From the NCBI GenBank assembly GCA_963582065.1, contig CAUZRQ010000017.1, positions 1 through 64,000 on the forward strand: 64,000 nt of DNA. Reading direction: 5' to 3'. The translations under genes were made by a program, and so were the position numbers. Numbering within the stretch: position 1 is the stretch's first letter; each line of letters opens with the position of its first letter. This stretch comes from UBA8437 sp963582065 (GTDB taxonomy: Bacteria > Planctomycetota > Planctomycetia > Planctomycetales > Planctomycetaceae). The notes beneath the pieces were generated by a model, which did not search any database, had not been told where the DNA came from, and worked only from the letters and a program-made list of their open reading frames with translations. This document shows positions 25,877-35,400 of the stretch, piece by piece.

Positions 25877-27151
25877 TCAAAGCAATCCGGGAATCGGGTT
25901 GCCCTCGCAGTAGGCCATCGGTCGGCCGATCGGAGTGATCATCTCCTTGTCGTGTTCGACTCCCATCCGAGAGAGAATGGTGGCGAACAGATCGGCGATT
26001 TCGACCGGCTGAGTCGGCTTGCGAGTTCGGCCGGTGGGATCGGTCGCACCCAGCACACGGCCGGATGCCAGGCCACCGCCCCCGACCAGGCAACTGAAGC
26101 CATGAGGCCAGTGGTCACGTCCCTCGAGCGGATTGACCGACGGCGTGCGGCCGAACTCACCCAGCACCAGGACGATGGTCGAATCGAGCAGGTCGTGTTG
26201 CTTGAGGTCGGTGATCAGGGCGAAGAGTGCCGGGTCGAGGATTCCGGCCTGTTCGCGGTGACCTTCGAAGTTGTTGGCGTGAGTGTCCCAGCCCGGCAGG
26301 GTCACCTCGATGGCTCGAACACCGGCTTGGACAAGCCGACGCGCGACCAGGCAGCCTCGTCCGAAACGGCTGTCGCCGTAGAGGTCGATGGTCGACTGGG
26401 ACTCGTCGTCGAGATCGAGTTGAAACGCGTTGAGTTGGTCGGCGGTCATCATGGTCAGGGCACGGTCGACCATCAGGCGGTGCTGGGTGGCCCGGGCGGC
26501 GACGATACGACCTCGGCTGAACGTGCGGCTGACGACGTCGAGTCCGGCCAGTCTTCGTCGCTGGCGGGTGTCGTCGACCCGCGAGGCAATGTTCCTCAGG
26601 CGGCCACCGGGGTCGTAGATCTTGTAGGCGTCGTACTGGGCTCCCAGGAAACCTCCCCGGGCTGGTCGCTGGCCCCCTCCCAGCGAGACGTGCTGTGGGA
26701 TCTCGATCTCGGCGTTCCAGCGTTCTTTGGCGAGGATCGCGCCGACGGAGGGGTGGGTCAGGGTCTGGTCGGGGCGGTAGCCGGTTTTGACCAGGTAGAC
26801 ACCTCGCTCGTGATCGCCCTCGCGTGAAACCAGCGAGCGGACGACCGAGAGCTCGTTGATCACCTCGGCCGTCTGCGGGTAGTCGGCGGCGATCTTCAGT
26901 TTCGGCAGGCGGGTGGCAATCGCCTTGGTCGGTCCGCCGATGCCGTGGTCGGGGTGAGGATCCCAGGTCTCGAGTTGGCTTGGACCGCCGGCCAGGAAGA
27001 GCGTGATCAGGGAGGTGGGCCGTTCGGGACCCCGTCGCCTCGCGGCTCGGGATTCGAGTGTGGGCAGGGTGAATCCGAGTCCGAGTGTCGCCAGGATCCG
27101 CTCGAGCCAGCGGCGACGATCGGTCAATTGCGGTGTGATCATGACGGACAT
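25877..27151 (-). CDS. DUF1501-family exported protein
   Basis: The start at ATG 27151 lies four bases after the stop of the DUF1549/1553 gene and gives 424 aa; ATG 27142 is an alternative. The N-terminus has a twin-arginine-like signal ('DRRRWLERILATLGLGFTLP'). The sequence then follows the DUF1501 pattern: 'FLAGGPSQLETWDPHPDHG', 'SVVRSLVSREGDHERG', 'RRLVQAGVRAIEVTLPGWDTH' and 'VLGEFGRTPSVN...GRDHWP'. These proteins are related to the sulfatase/alkaline-phosphatase fold and occur in planctomycetes next to DUF1549/DUF1553 genes. The pair is thought to act outside the cytoplasm; the substrate is not known. Confidence 0.88.
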   Translation of the reverse strand: MSVMITPQLTDRRRWLERILATLGLGFTLPTLESRAARRRGPERPTSLITLFLAGGPSQLETWDPHPDHGIGGPTKAIATRLPKLKIAADYPQTAEVINELSVVRSLVSREGDHERGVYLVKTGYRPDQTLTHPSVGAILAKERWNAEIEIPQHVSLGGGQRPARGGFLGAQYDAYKIYDPGGRLRNIASRVDDTRQRRRLAGLDVVSRTFSRGRIVAARATQHRLMVDRALTMMTADQLNAFQLDLDDESQSTIDLYGDSRFGRGCLVARRLVQAGVRAIEVTLPGWDTHANNFEGHREQAGILDPALFALITDLKQHDLLDSTIVLVLGEFGRTPSVNPLEGRDHWPHGFSCLVGGGGLASGRVLGATDPTGRTRKPTQPVEIADLFATILSRMGVEHDKEMITPIGRPMAYCEGNPIPGLL

Positions 27152-27155
27152 GGCG

Positions 27156-28802
27156 CTAGTGGTTCCAGGAGAATTCGGGCGAGTTGAACAGGACCCAGAA
27201 GATGTCCTCGACGGCCTGTTCGCGTTGTTGACCACGAGTGTCGGTCAGCCACTTGCCCAGAACGTCCGATTCTTCGCCGACCGGACGGCGTCCCAGGCAG
27301 ACCTCGAAGCAGGTCCTCAGGCACAACGCGTTGTCTTCGACCGTGGCTCGGGCGATCGCCGTGGTGGCACTGAAGAGACCGGGTTGGATCAGTTCGCGAG
27401 CCAACTGGCCGTTCATCCGCAACAACGCCTGGGGAATCGTCCCGGTCTGCTCGGACAACTCGTCGTCGCCCAGGTCACCGTACTCCTGTACGAAATTCTG
27501 TTCGCCGAAGAATCGCCGGGCGCGTGTGAAGAGGTGAGAGTGTCGGTCGATGGTCTTGATCGAGCCGGCCTGGAGCATCGCACCGATGACCTGTTCGGGT
27601 CGCAGGCGGATCAGTGGAAAGATCGCCCACGCCTCCTCCTGTCGTCGCAGTTCCTCGGGCGAAAGGTCAGCAGGTGCGGACCGCCGAGTCTGGGGACTGG
27701 GGCGTGAATCCAGGCGAAAGGGGCGGCTGGCGGCGATCACGTGCACCAGCCACTTGAGGCTGCGACGGTGGTCGCGGAAGTCGCGGGCGATCAGGTCCAG
27801 CGGCTCGGTGGTCGGCTCCCCCGGATCGGGCAGGTCGTCGACGGGCGAATGGAAGGGGCGACCAAACATCAGGCCCCAGACGCGGTTGACGATCGCCCGG
27901 TCGAATCGCCTGTTCCGCTCGTCGGTCAGCCAGGCGGCCAACCGCTGGCGGGCTGTCCCCTTGTCGGGGAGCCACTCACTGCCGAAGGGCACCGCGGGCG
28001 CGACCACTCGCGGTGTGTCGTCGGGGTGATCGGTCACCCGGAAGCGGCGATCGCTGTCGTCGTCGACACCCAGAGCGGTGAAGCGGACGGGAGAGAAGAA
28101 GGCCGCCAGGCCCTCGAAATGGGCCTGTTTCCATCGGGGGTCGAAGAAGTGGTCGTGGCACTGCGCACAGTCAATTCGTTGACCGAGAAAGACACGGATC
28201 GATCGTCCAGCCAGTTGCTCCTCGTCGATCTCCTCGTCGATCTGTGCGATCGTGATGAAGTTGGTCTGGGGATCACCGGTCGGCAGACCGTGGCCGCTGA
28301 TCAGGTCGGTGACGATGCGATCCCACGGTCGGTTGGCTGCGATTTGCTCGGCCAGCCACGCATGAAACCGGTCCCGGCGGAAGGCCAGGAAGGGCCCCTC
28401 GTCGGATCCGACCAGGGCCCGACCCAGTCGCTCGGACAGGTAGGTCGGGCAGCGACTGTCGGACAGAAGTCTCTGTGTCCACCGCTCGATTTTCAGGGAG
28501 CCGCCGTCAGCGTCGAACTGTCGGACCTCCTCGAGTGAAGGAACAGTGCCGTGGAGGGCCAGCGAGAGTCGCCGGAGGATGGCCAGGGGTTCGGCCGCGG
28601 TCGCCGGCGTGATCTGCTCGTCGGTCCATCGCGTCTCGAACCACTGGTCGAGTCGCCTGGTGGTTGGTTGGACGGCAAATTGCTTCGACACCTTGTTCGG
28701 TGTCGAGTTGTCCGCGGGTTTGCGACCGGAGATGACCTGGACCAGCGCCAGCAACGCGGCGACGACCATCAGCAGTGGAACCAGTCGACGGAGAACTCTC
28801 AT
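27156..28802 (-). CDS. DUF1549/DUF1553 exported protein
   Basis: The 548-aa product starts with a membrane anchor or signal (residues 4-26). The first half has DUF1549 features such as 'ALHGTVPSLEEVRQF' and a cysteine motif 'DCAQCHDHFFDP' near residue 211, like haem- or metal-binding CxxCH. The second half matches DUF1553: 'FDRAIVNRVWGLMFGRPFHSPVDDLPDPGEP' (split here only for reading) and 'ALLRMNGQLARELI'. It lacks the separate N-terminal cytochrome c domain seen in larger PSD1-type relatives. It forms a two-gene unit with the DUF1501 gene, four bases apart. Function unproven. Confidence 0.85.
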   Translation of the reverse strand: MRVLRRLVPLLMVVAALLALVQVISGRKPADNSTPNKVSKQFAVQPTTRRLDQWFETRWTDEQITPATAAEPLAILRRLSLALHGTVPSLEEVRQFDADGGSLKIERWTQRLLSDSRCPTYLSERLGRALVGSDEGPFLAFRRDRFHAWLAEQIAANRPWDRIVTDLISGHGLPTGDPQTNFITIAQIDEEIDEEQLAGRSIRVFLGQRIDCAQCHDHFFDPRWKQAHFEGLAAFFSPVRFTALGVDDDSDRRFRVTDHPDDTPRVVAPAVPFGSEWLPDKGTARQRLAAWLTDERNRRFDRAIVNRVWGLMFGRPFHSPVDDLPDPGEPTTEPLDLIARDFRDHRRSLKWLVHVIAASRPFRLDSRPSPQTRRSAPADLSPEELRRQEEAWAIFPLIRLRPEQVIGAMLQAGSIKTIDRHSHLFTRARRFFGEQNFVQEYGDLGDDELSEQTGTIPQALLRMNGQLARELIQPGLFSATTAIARATVEDNALCLRTCFEVCLGRRPVGEESDVLGKWLTDTRGQQREQAVEDIFWVLFNSPEFSWNH

Positions 28803-28808
28803 GTGTCC

Positions 28809-28837
28809 ATTCTTCCGCCTTTGTTACGCACTGGCAA
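28809..28837 (-). promoter_or_regulatory. Promoter of the DUF1549-DUF1501 unit, apparently leaderless
   Basis: On the minus strand TTGCCA (28832-28837), 17 bases, then AAGAAT (28809-28814) match 5/6 and 4/6 of consensus. Only six bases separate the -10 box from ATG 28802, so the mRNA would begin at or next to the start codon. Confidence 0.45.
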
Positions 28838-28940
28838 GACGATCTCCTGCTGTCGGTTCCGGCCGACGACGAGGTCGCCGTTGACTGGTCTGGCCGTTCC
28901 GGGGAGCCAGAGAGTAGAAATAAGGGGGGAGGCGATTGCC

Positions 28941-30185
28941 GTGCCCGTTGACTTGAGCCTTGGATCCGGCGTCGTGAAACCACAGGCCCCGCCGACGTCG
29001 GCTCAATCATCTGCACCGGCTGCGATGGCCGAGGGCCTGGTGTTGTTGCCCGAGGACACGCTGGGCGAGGTGCTTCGGTGTCCCAATCTCCTGGGGCATC
29101 CGCTGCGGGCGACTGCCTGGCTGGTCCGCATGCTGTTCGGGCTGTTCAGCCTGACATTGCTGTTGGCGGTGATCGCGGCGGTTCCGGTGGTCAACATTCT
29201 GGCCCTGGGGTACCTGCTGGAGGTCGAAGGGCGGATGGGGCGAACCGGCAGGTTGCGGTTCGCGTTCCCGTTGCTGGAGATCGCCCCGCGGTTCGGGGCG
29301 ATCGTGGTGGGTTTGTCGGCCTGGCTGATCCCGATCTGGATCCTGACCAAGGTGCTGGCCGACTACCGCCTGATTGCTCCAACGAGCGACGAGACGGAGG
29401 CCCTGGGATGGACACATTCGGTTGCCGTCGTACTGGTGACCATGCACCTGCTGCTGGCATTGGCACGCGGGGGCAGCCTGGGGTGTTTCTTCCGGCCGTT
29501 GAAGAACCTGCTGTGGCTGATCAGTCAATTGCGGCGGGGCGGATATTTCGAGCGTGCCGAGAGACACGTCCGGGAGTTCGTCTTCGAGATGCGGATAGGT
29601 CACCATTTCTGGCTGGGGCTGCGAGGCCTGGTGGGGGGGCTGGCCTGGCTGGTGATTCCCACTGCCCTGTTCGGGGTCTACAGCCAGGTTGACCAGATCG
29701 GCCAACTGCTGGTGACCCTGGTGGGGGGCATGATGCTGGTGCTGGTATTGGCGTGGGTGCCGTTCCTGCAGGCGCGGCTGGCGACCGAGAACCGGATGCG
29801 GGCAATGTTCGAACTGGGGGCAGTTCGCGAGCTGTTCTGCCGATCGCCGTTGTGCTGGTTCATCGTGATCACGCTCACCTCCGCCCTGTCTTTGCCCCTG
29901 TACCTGTTCAAGATTTACCTGTTGCCCTCCGACGCGATGTGGATGACGACCCTGGCGTTCATCGTGACAATCTACCCGGCACGTTTGCTGACCGGCTGGG
30001 CCTACCACCGTGCGTCGAAACGACCTCGGCGGTCGTTCTGGATGTGGCGTTGGTTGTGGCGGTTGATGATGCTGCCGTTGTTGAGCTTCTACGTGTTCCT
30101 GCTGTTCTTCACGCCGTTGTTCAGCGAGCACGGCAAGCGGGTGTTGTTCGAGCACCATCTGTTGCTGCTGCCGGCGCCATTCTAG
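28941..30185 (+). CDS. Polytopic membrane protein, unknown function
   Basis: The start is GTG 28941, chosen because GGGGGGAGG lies eight bases ahead; the first ATG is at 29025. The 414-aa product has a short cytosolic N-terminus and about eight hydrophobic helices, the clearest being 'VIAAVPVVNILALGYLLEVEG', 'IVVGLSAWLIPIWILTKVL', 'LVGGMMLVLVLAWVPF' and 'CWFIVITLTSALSLPLYLF'. The loops are Arg-rich. I do not recognise a transporter signature. It precedes the EF-G paralogue by 144 bases on the same strand and may be cotranscribed with it. Confidence 0.75.
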   Translation: MPVDLSLGSGVVKPQAPPTSAQSSAPAAMAEGLVLLPEDTLGEVLRCPNLLGHPLRATAWLVRMLFGLFSLTLLLAVIAAVPVVNILALGYLLEVEGRMGRTGRLRFAFPLLEIAPRFGAIVVGLSAWLIPIWILTKVLADYRLIAPTSDETEALGWTHSVAVVLVTMHLLLALARGGSLGCFFRPLKNLLWLISQLRRGGYFERAERHVREFVFEMRIGHHFWLGLRGLVGGLAWLVIPTALFGVYSQVDQIGQLLVTLVGGMMLVLVLAWVPFLQARLATENRMRAMFELGAVRELFCRSPLCWFIVITLTSALSLPLYLFKIYLLPSDAMWMTTLAFIVTIYPARLLTGWAYHRASKRPRRSFWMWRWLWRLMMLPLLSFYVFLLFFTPLFSEHGKRVLFEHHLLLLPAPF

Positions 30186-30329
30186 TGTTGGTGAGTCGGC
30201 TCGCACTCTGCCGGTAGCGAACCGGATGTGGATTATCTATCATCGGCGGGTTCAGCGTGGTGCAGCGGATTTTCGGTTGCTGCACGGGATCTCCGGCAAC
30301 TTCGCTTCTAACAGCAAGAACCGACAGCG

Positions 30330-32444
30330 ATGGTCGATGTAACGACGCAGAATATCCGCAACGTGGCACTGATCGGGCACGGGGCGACGGGCAAGACGAC
30401 TCTCGCCGACCTGTTCCTGTTCAAAACCGGCGTGGCGACTCGGGCCGGATCGGTCGACGACGGCAGCAGCCTGCTCGACACCGACGACGAGGAGAAGGGT
30501 CGGAAGTCCAGCATCACCTCATCGGTTATCCAGTTTGATCACGGCGGCAAGCGGTTGCAGGTAATCGACACGCCGGGGTTCCCCGATTTCATCGGCCAGA
30601 TGGTCGGCGCCCTGTCGGCGGTCGAGACCGCCGTGGTGGTGATCAGCGCGGGGGCCGGGATCGAGGTCAACACGCGTCGGGCGTTCAATGCCGCCGGTGA
30701 CGCCGGGGTAGGCCGGATGATCCTGATCAACAAGTGCGACATGGACAACGTGCAGTTCGATGAACTTGTCGGCGAGATTCAGGAGACATTCGGGCACAGT
30801 TGTGTTCCGCTGAGCGTGCCGGTTGGTATCGGGGGCGATTTCTCGGGGGTGGTCAGCACGCTTGACGTGCCGGAGGATGTCCCCGGTGGTGTCGAGATGG
30901 ATCCGGTTGAGGTCAACCAATCGTTGATGGACGCGATCGTCGAGGCCGATGAGGACCTGATGGAGCGGTATCTTGAGGGTGAAGAACTCTCGGAGGCCGA
31001 ACTGTCAGGCGGCGTCAGCACCGCGATTGCCGCGGGCACCCTGATTCCGATCTTCTGTGCCAGTTCGAAGTCCGACATCGGTGTCGACGATTTCCTGGAT
31101 GCCCTGGCCAACTGCTCCTTGGCACCCGGCGACATTTCCCGATCGATGAGTTCCGGCGGTGAGGAGTTGGCAGTCGATGCCGATGGGGGCGCGCTGGTGG
31201 GGCAGGTCTTCAAGACCCGGATCGACCCGTTCGTGTCGAAGATGAGCTTCATCCGGGTCTTCTCCGGGACCCTGAAAAAGGACTCATTGGTCCACGTCCA
31301 CCGCTTGGGCAAGCCGGTCAAGATCGGCCAGTTGCTCTCGGTCAACGGGGCCGAGCAGGAGAACATCGACCAGGCGGTGGCTGGCCAGATCGTGGTGCTG
31401 GTCAAGATGGAAGACCTGAAGGTCTCCGACACCCTCGCCGACGATGGCGGAACCGAGCTTCCGGTGATCGAGTTTCCTCAGCCGATGGTGGGGTTGGCCG
31501 TCGAGCCCAAGAGCCAGGCCGACCAGACGAAAATCTCGGCCGCGTTGCAGAAGATCGAGGACGAGGACCCGACGTTCCGGGTGGACCGCGAAGCCCAGAC
31601 CAAGGAGATGGTCATGAAGGGCATGAGCGAGCTGCACCTGCAGGTGATTGAGAACCGGATGGCCAGTCGAGACAAGGTCGAGGTGATCACCCGCGCTCCG
31701 AAGATCCCCTACCGCGAAACGGTCAGCGGGTCGAGCGAGGGCAGTTATCGTCACAAGAAGCAGACCGGTGGTGCCGGCCAGTTCGCCGAAGTTCATTTCA
31801 AGGTCGCCAGCCTGATGCAGGAGTTCGGCGAGCCGGACGAGTTCTTCGTGAAGGCGAACTTCGAGAACCTGAGAAACTTCAGTTACGACGACAAACACAA
31901 CTTCTGCTTCATCGACCGCGTGACCGGCGGTTCGGTTCCGAACAACTTCATTCCAGCCATCGAGAAGGGGATTCGCGAACGGATGGAACAGGGAGTGATC
32001 GCCGGGTTTCAGGTGCAGGACTGCACCTGCGAGCTGTTTTTCGGGAAGGATCACCCGGTTGACAGCAACGAGACGGCGTTCAAGACTGCCGCGAACCGGT
32101 GTTTCCGCGAGGTGTTTCAGCAGGCCAAGCCGGTCCTGCTCGAGCCGATCGTGCGACTGGAAATCACCGTGCCCGATGCGCACCTGGGTGACATCACCAG
32201 CGACCTGAACACCCGGCGGGGGCGTATGGAGGGAATGGACAATGCCGGCGGCGGCTTTCAGGTGGTCAAGGCGAAGGTGCCGTTGTCCGAAGTGACCACC
32301 TATGCGAGGTCGCTCTCGAGCATGACCGGCGGGCAGGGGTCCTACACCTACGAACTCAGCCACTACGAGCCGGTGCCGCCCCAGGAGCAGGGCAAAATCG
32401 TTGCCGCTTCGAAGAAGAAGCAGGACAAAGACGAGGACGAGTAG
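30330..32444 (+). CDS. Divergent elongation factor G paralogue (EF-G2-like)
   Basis: The 704-aa product has the EF-G domain order. The GTPase has a P-loop 'GHGATGKT' (16-23), G3 'DTPGF' (80-84) and G4 'NKCD' (134-137), and domains II-V follow. Canonical EF-G has DTPGH with a catalytic His; here Phe84 replaces it. Switch I reads 'EEKGRKSSI' instead of the usual RGITI pattern. Both changes are seen in EF-G2-type paralogues rather than the housekeeping factor. The C-terminus has an extra Lys/Asp/Glu tail. It is probably a translation-associated GTPase with altered hydrolysis; whether it supports translocation or recycling cannot be read from the sequence. No clear Shine-Dalgarno precedes the ATG. 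Confidence 0.85.
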   Translation: MVDVTTQNIRNVALIGHGATGKTTLADLFLFKTGVATRAGSVDDGSSLLDTDDEEKGRKSSITSSVIQFDHGGKRLQVIDTPGFPDFIGQMVGALSAVETAVVVISAGAGIEVNTRRAFNAAGDAGVGRMILINKCDMDNVQFDELVGEIQETFGHSCVPLSVPVGIGGDFSGVVSTLDVPEDVPGGVEMDPVEVNQSLMDAIVEADEDLMERYLEGEELSEAELSGGVSTAIAAGTLIPIFCASSKSDIGVDDFLDALANCSLAPGDISRSMSSGGEELAVDADGGALVGQVFKTRIDPFVSKMSFIRVFSGTLKKDSLVHVHRLGKPVKIGQLLSVNGAEQENIDQAVAGQIVVLVKMEDLKVSDTLADDGGTELPVIEFPQPMVGLAVEPKSQADQTKISAALQKIEDEDPTFRVDREAQTKEMVMKGMSELHLQVIENRMASRDKVEVITRAPKIPYRETVSGSSEGSYRHKKQTGGAGQFAEVHFKVASLMQEFGEPDEFFVKANFENLRNFSYDDKHNFCFIDRVTGGSVPNNFIPAIEKGIRERMEQGVIAGFQVQDCTCELFFGKDHPVDSNETAFKTAANRCFREVFQQAKPVLLEPIVRLEITVPDAHLGDITSDLNTRRGRMEGMDNAGGGFQVVKAKVPLSEVTTYARSLSSMTGGQGSYTYELSHYEPVPPQEQGKIVAASKKKQDKDEDE

Positions 32445-32462
32445 GGCGGGCGACTTAGGGTC

Positions 32463-35400
32463 TCACTTCCGCTTTCGTCGTCTCCGCATGATCGAGCGCT
32501 GCCAGGTCGCGAGTTGGTGCTCGATGGCCCGGGGAGTCAGTCCCTCGGCCGACCTGGGTCGCGACGGGGTCGGGCGGCGATCGATTTCCTGTTCGAGCTT
32601 CTGCAGCCACGGCGGCACATCGATTCCCGAGCCGTGTGTCTCGTCGAGGTACCGGTCGACTTCGACCTGCAACTGGGCGAAGGCTGCCGAAGGAAACCGT
32701 TGGATCCGGGCGTCGGCGCGAGCCGCCTCGACCAGCGCTCTCATGCGGTTGACTGCCAGTGGCCGCAGGAAACGCTCGGCCAATCGGTCGGCCAGTCCGG
32801 GTAGCCGCATTCCCCAAAGCGATTCGAGTTCGGCGAGTTTTTCGAGATGAGCGTCGGCGTGTTGACGAACTCCTTGGCCGCAGAGTTCCTCCCACGCGGT
32901 GGCCAGCCACGGTCGCGGACCCTGTGACAGCACCTCGTGAGCGATCTCCGACGGGGCGAAGTTCCACGCATCGCGTTCGTAGGCGGCCTCGAGTCGGAGG
33001 AAGTCGAGCAGGCAGTGGATCTTGTCGCCGTAGTCCGACTGGGTGGTCGTGGTGTTGTATTCGATGAAGCGGTAGTAGCGGTCGATGATCGTCTGGTAGA
33101 TCACCTGGAGGATGTGCGCGGCTTGTTCCCGATCGAGTTCTCCGGCTTGCAGGTCGTTGACCAGTTGACTCTCGCTCAGCGGATCCTCGGCCGCTTCGGA
33201 TTCGAGATGTTCCAGCAGCCAGTCGGTGCCCTGGTGCAGGATCGTGCGGACGTGCCCGAGAGTCAGCTTGGGAGCGGCGAAAAGTTCGCTGCCGTAGTTC
33301 GCGACGAATTCTCGGACATCCTCCCAGATCTCCTCGGGCTCGATCGCCTCGGCGGCGGCCAGCCTTGTCCGGCTGCTGTGCCGCAGCCATGGGATCTGGA
33401 AGCGATCGACCAACTGCCCGAAGATCCGCAGCAGGCCCTGGTCCCGATCGAGACCCGAGCGGGAGGTCCTGTGATCGGGTCGCCGATCACGGTGTGAGCG
33501 GCGGGGCCGGGGACGCTTGGTCCGTGGCGGGGTTCCGGGCAGATCGCGGCGGGCGGAACGGGTGTGTTGGTGGGGCCAGTCGTGGGCGGAGTGACAGACG
33601 GCCTCGAGGGTGTGCCGAAGTGCCAGGCGGAACAGGCGGTCGAACTCGGTCACCGCCGCACCCTCCGGACGCGAGGTCCGCTCCATGCGGTAGGCGGTTC
33701 GTAGCACCTGGGAGGTTTCCCGCAGCAGCCCCAGCCTCGGCAGGTGCTCGACCAGGAACTGCAGGTCGGCATGCCGCGTGCGTGCGGCGAGCATCTGGTG
33801 GGGGTCGCCGCCGGCATCCAGTGGAACATACAGCAGTGGTTGGCGGGCCAGCCGACGCAGCACCACCGGCAGAGCTTGGCGGATGGTCGCGGTGTCACCG
33901 TGGATCACCGCGCCGGTCAAGAGTCGCCACAGGCGGTGTGCGCGGCGGTCGCTGTCAGTGGTTCCGGTGGGCAGGAGTCCTCGCAACATCAACTCGGCCC
34001 GTCTCGCCTGCACGTGGACGGCCATCACCAGTTGGAGCAGTTCGTACTTGGTCTGAAGCTGGATGTCGAATTCGATGCCCGAGTCGGAGCGGGCCGAGGG
34101 TGTGGGGATCGGGTGTTGCCAGATCGCATCGAGCAGCCCGAGCAGTTCCTCCTGCACGGTGCGAGCGTGCTCGGTCCAGCCCCGGGCCTTGTCGGGATCG
34201 AGGTCCGGCAGCAGAGGGGCACCGGCAACCAGTTGCTGCCACAGGCGGGCGATCGACTCGAGGAACCTCAGCCGGGGAACCAGTTCCCGGTACAACGCCT
34301 CGAACTCGGTCGCACCCGGCGAGTAACCCTCGTCGAGCAACTCGGCGTCAAAACCGTCGTCGGCGCTGTCACGGAAGGTGACCTCGTCGTAGGCGGCCGA
34401 AAACAGGGTGTCGTCCTCGGAAAGACCATCGTCGTCGTCGATCAGCCCCTCTTCGAATCCGTTATCCAGCCCGTTTTCAAAATCGTGTCCGTCACCTGGA
34501 TCGTCGTCCACCTCGAACCCCTCGTCGAAAGCGTTCCCCGGCTCGTCGGTGCCCTCGTCGTCGGGCAACCCGATCGAGCCGAGGAGTTCTTCGAGCCGCG
34601 AGGGTTGTGAAGGGGTGGCCAGTTGGATCAGTTCATCGTCGAGCCGGGGGACCGACCAGTACGATTCGGCGTTGGCTTCGAGCACAGCGAAGAACCGTTC
34701 GACCAGCCGGGTGTGGTCCGGCGAGGGGCGGGTGTGGGCGGGGTCGGTGGCGAGTTCGAGCCACCGGTTGAGCAGGCCGGCGATGCTTGTCGGGCTGCTG
34801 GCCAGGTCACCGGGGACGGCCTGGTTGAGCCACTGCATCAACAGTCCCATGGTGGCCGGCAGGTCACGGCGATCGAGCAGGGCGTCGACGATCTGGGCGT
34901 AGGCGGGGCCGGGGCCGGCCTGGAAGTTGGAGAAGTCCTTGACCTGCTCGGCCCAGAAGGCCAGGTCACCGCGGGCGGCGCCGACCGATTGCCAGGTGGC
35001 CAGGACCTGGGCCGCCTGGGACGCCGACCACCAGCGGCGGACTCCCGATTCGGCGTCGAGGTCGACGACGATCGAGGCTCCGTAACCGTCCCAGTTGAGC
35101 GCGAGGGCCTGGAAGTCGTTGTTGAGTCGATTGACGAGGTCGTTGTGTCCGCGGGCGGCGGCTTCGGAGAGCGCCGTTCCGTAGGCGGCGAACAGTCTCT
35201 CCATCAACGTCAACAGGTCCTCGAGTCGCGAGTCGGGAATCACGTCCTCGCGGGCGTGAAACAGAGGGAACTGGGCCTGGAAACCGAGGTAGTTCCAGGG
35301 ATCGGGCAGGGCCCCGCAGTCGATGCCGCGGTCGAGAAGATCGCGGGCCTCGGAGAGGTGTTCGAGCGATTCGAGCAGGGCGCCTCGCTCGGCGGTCATC

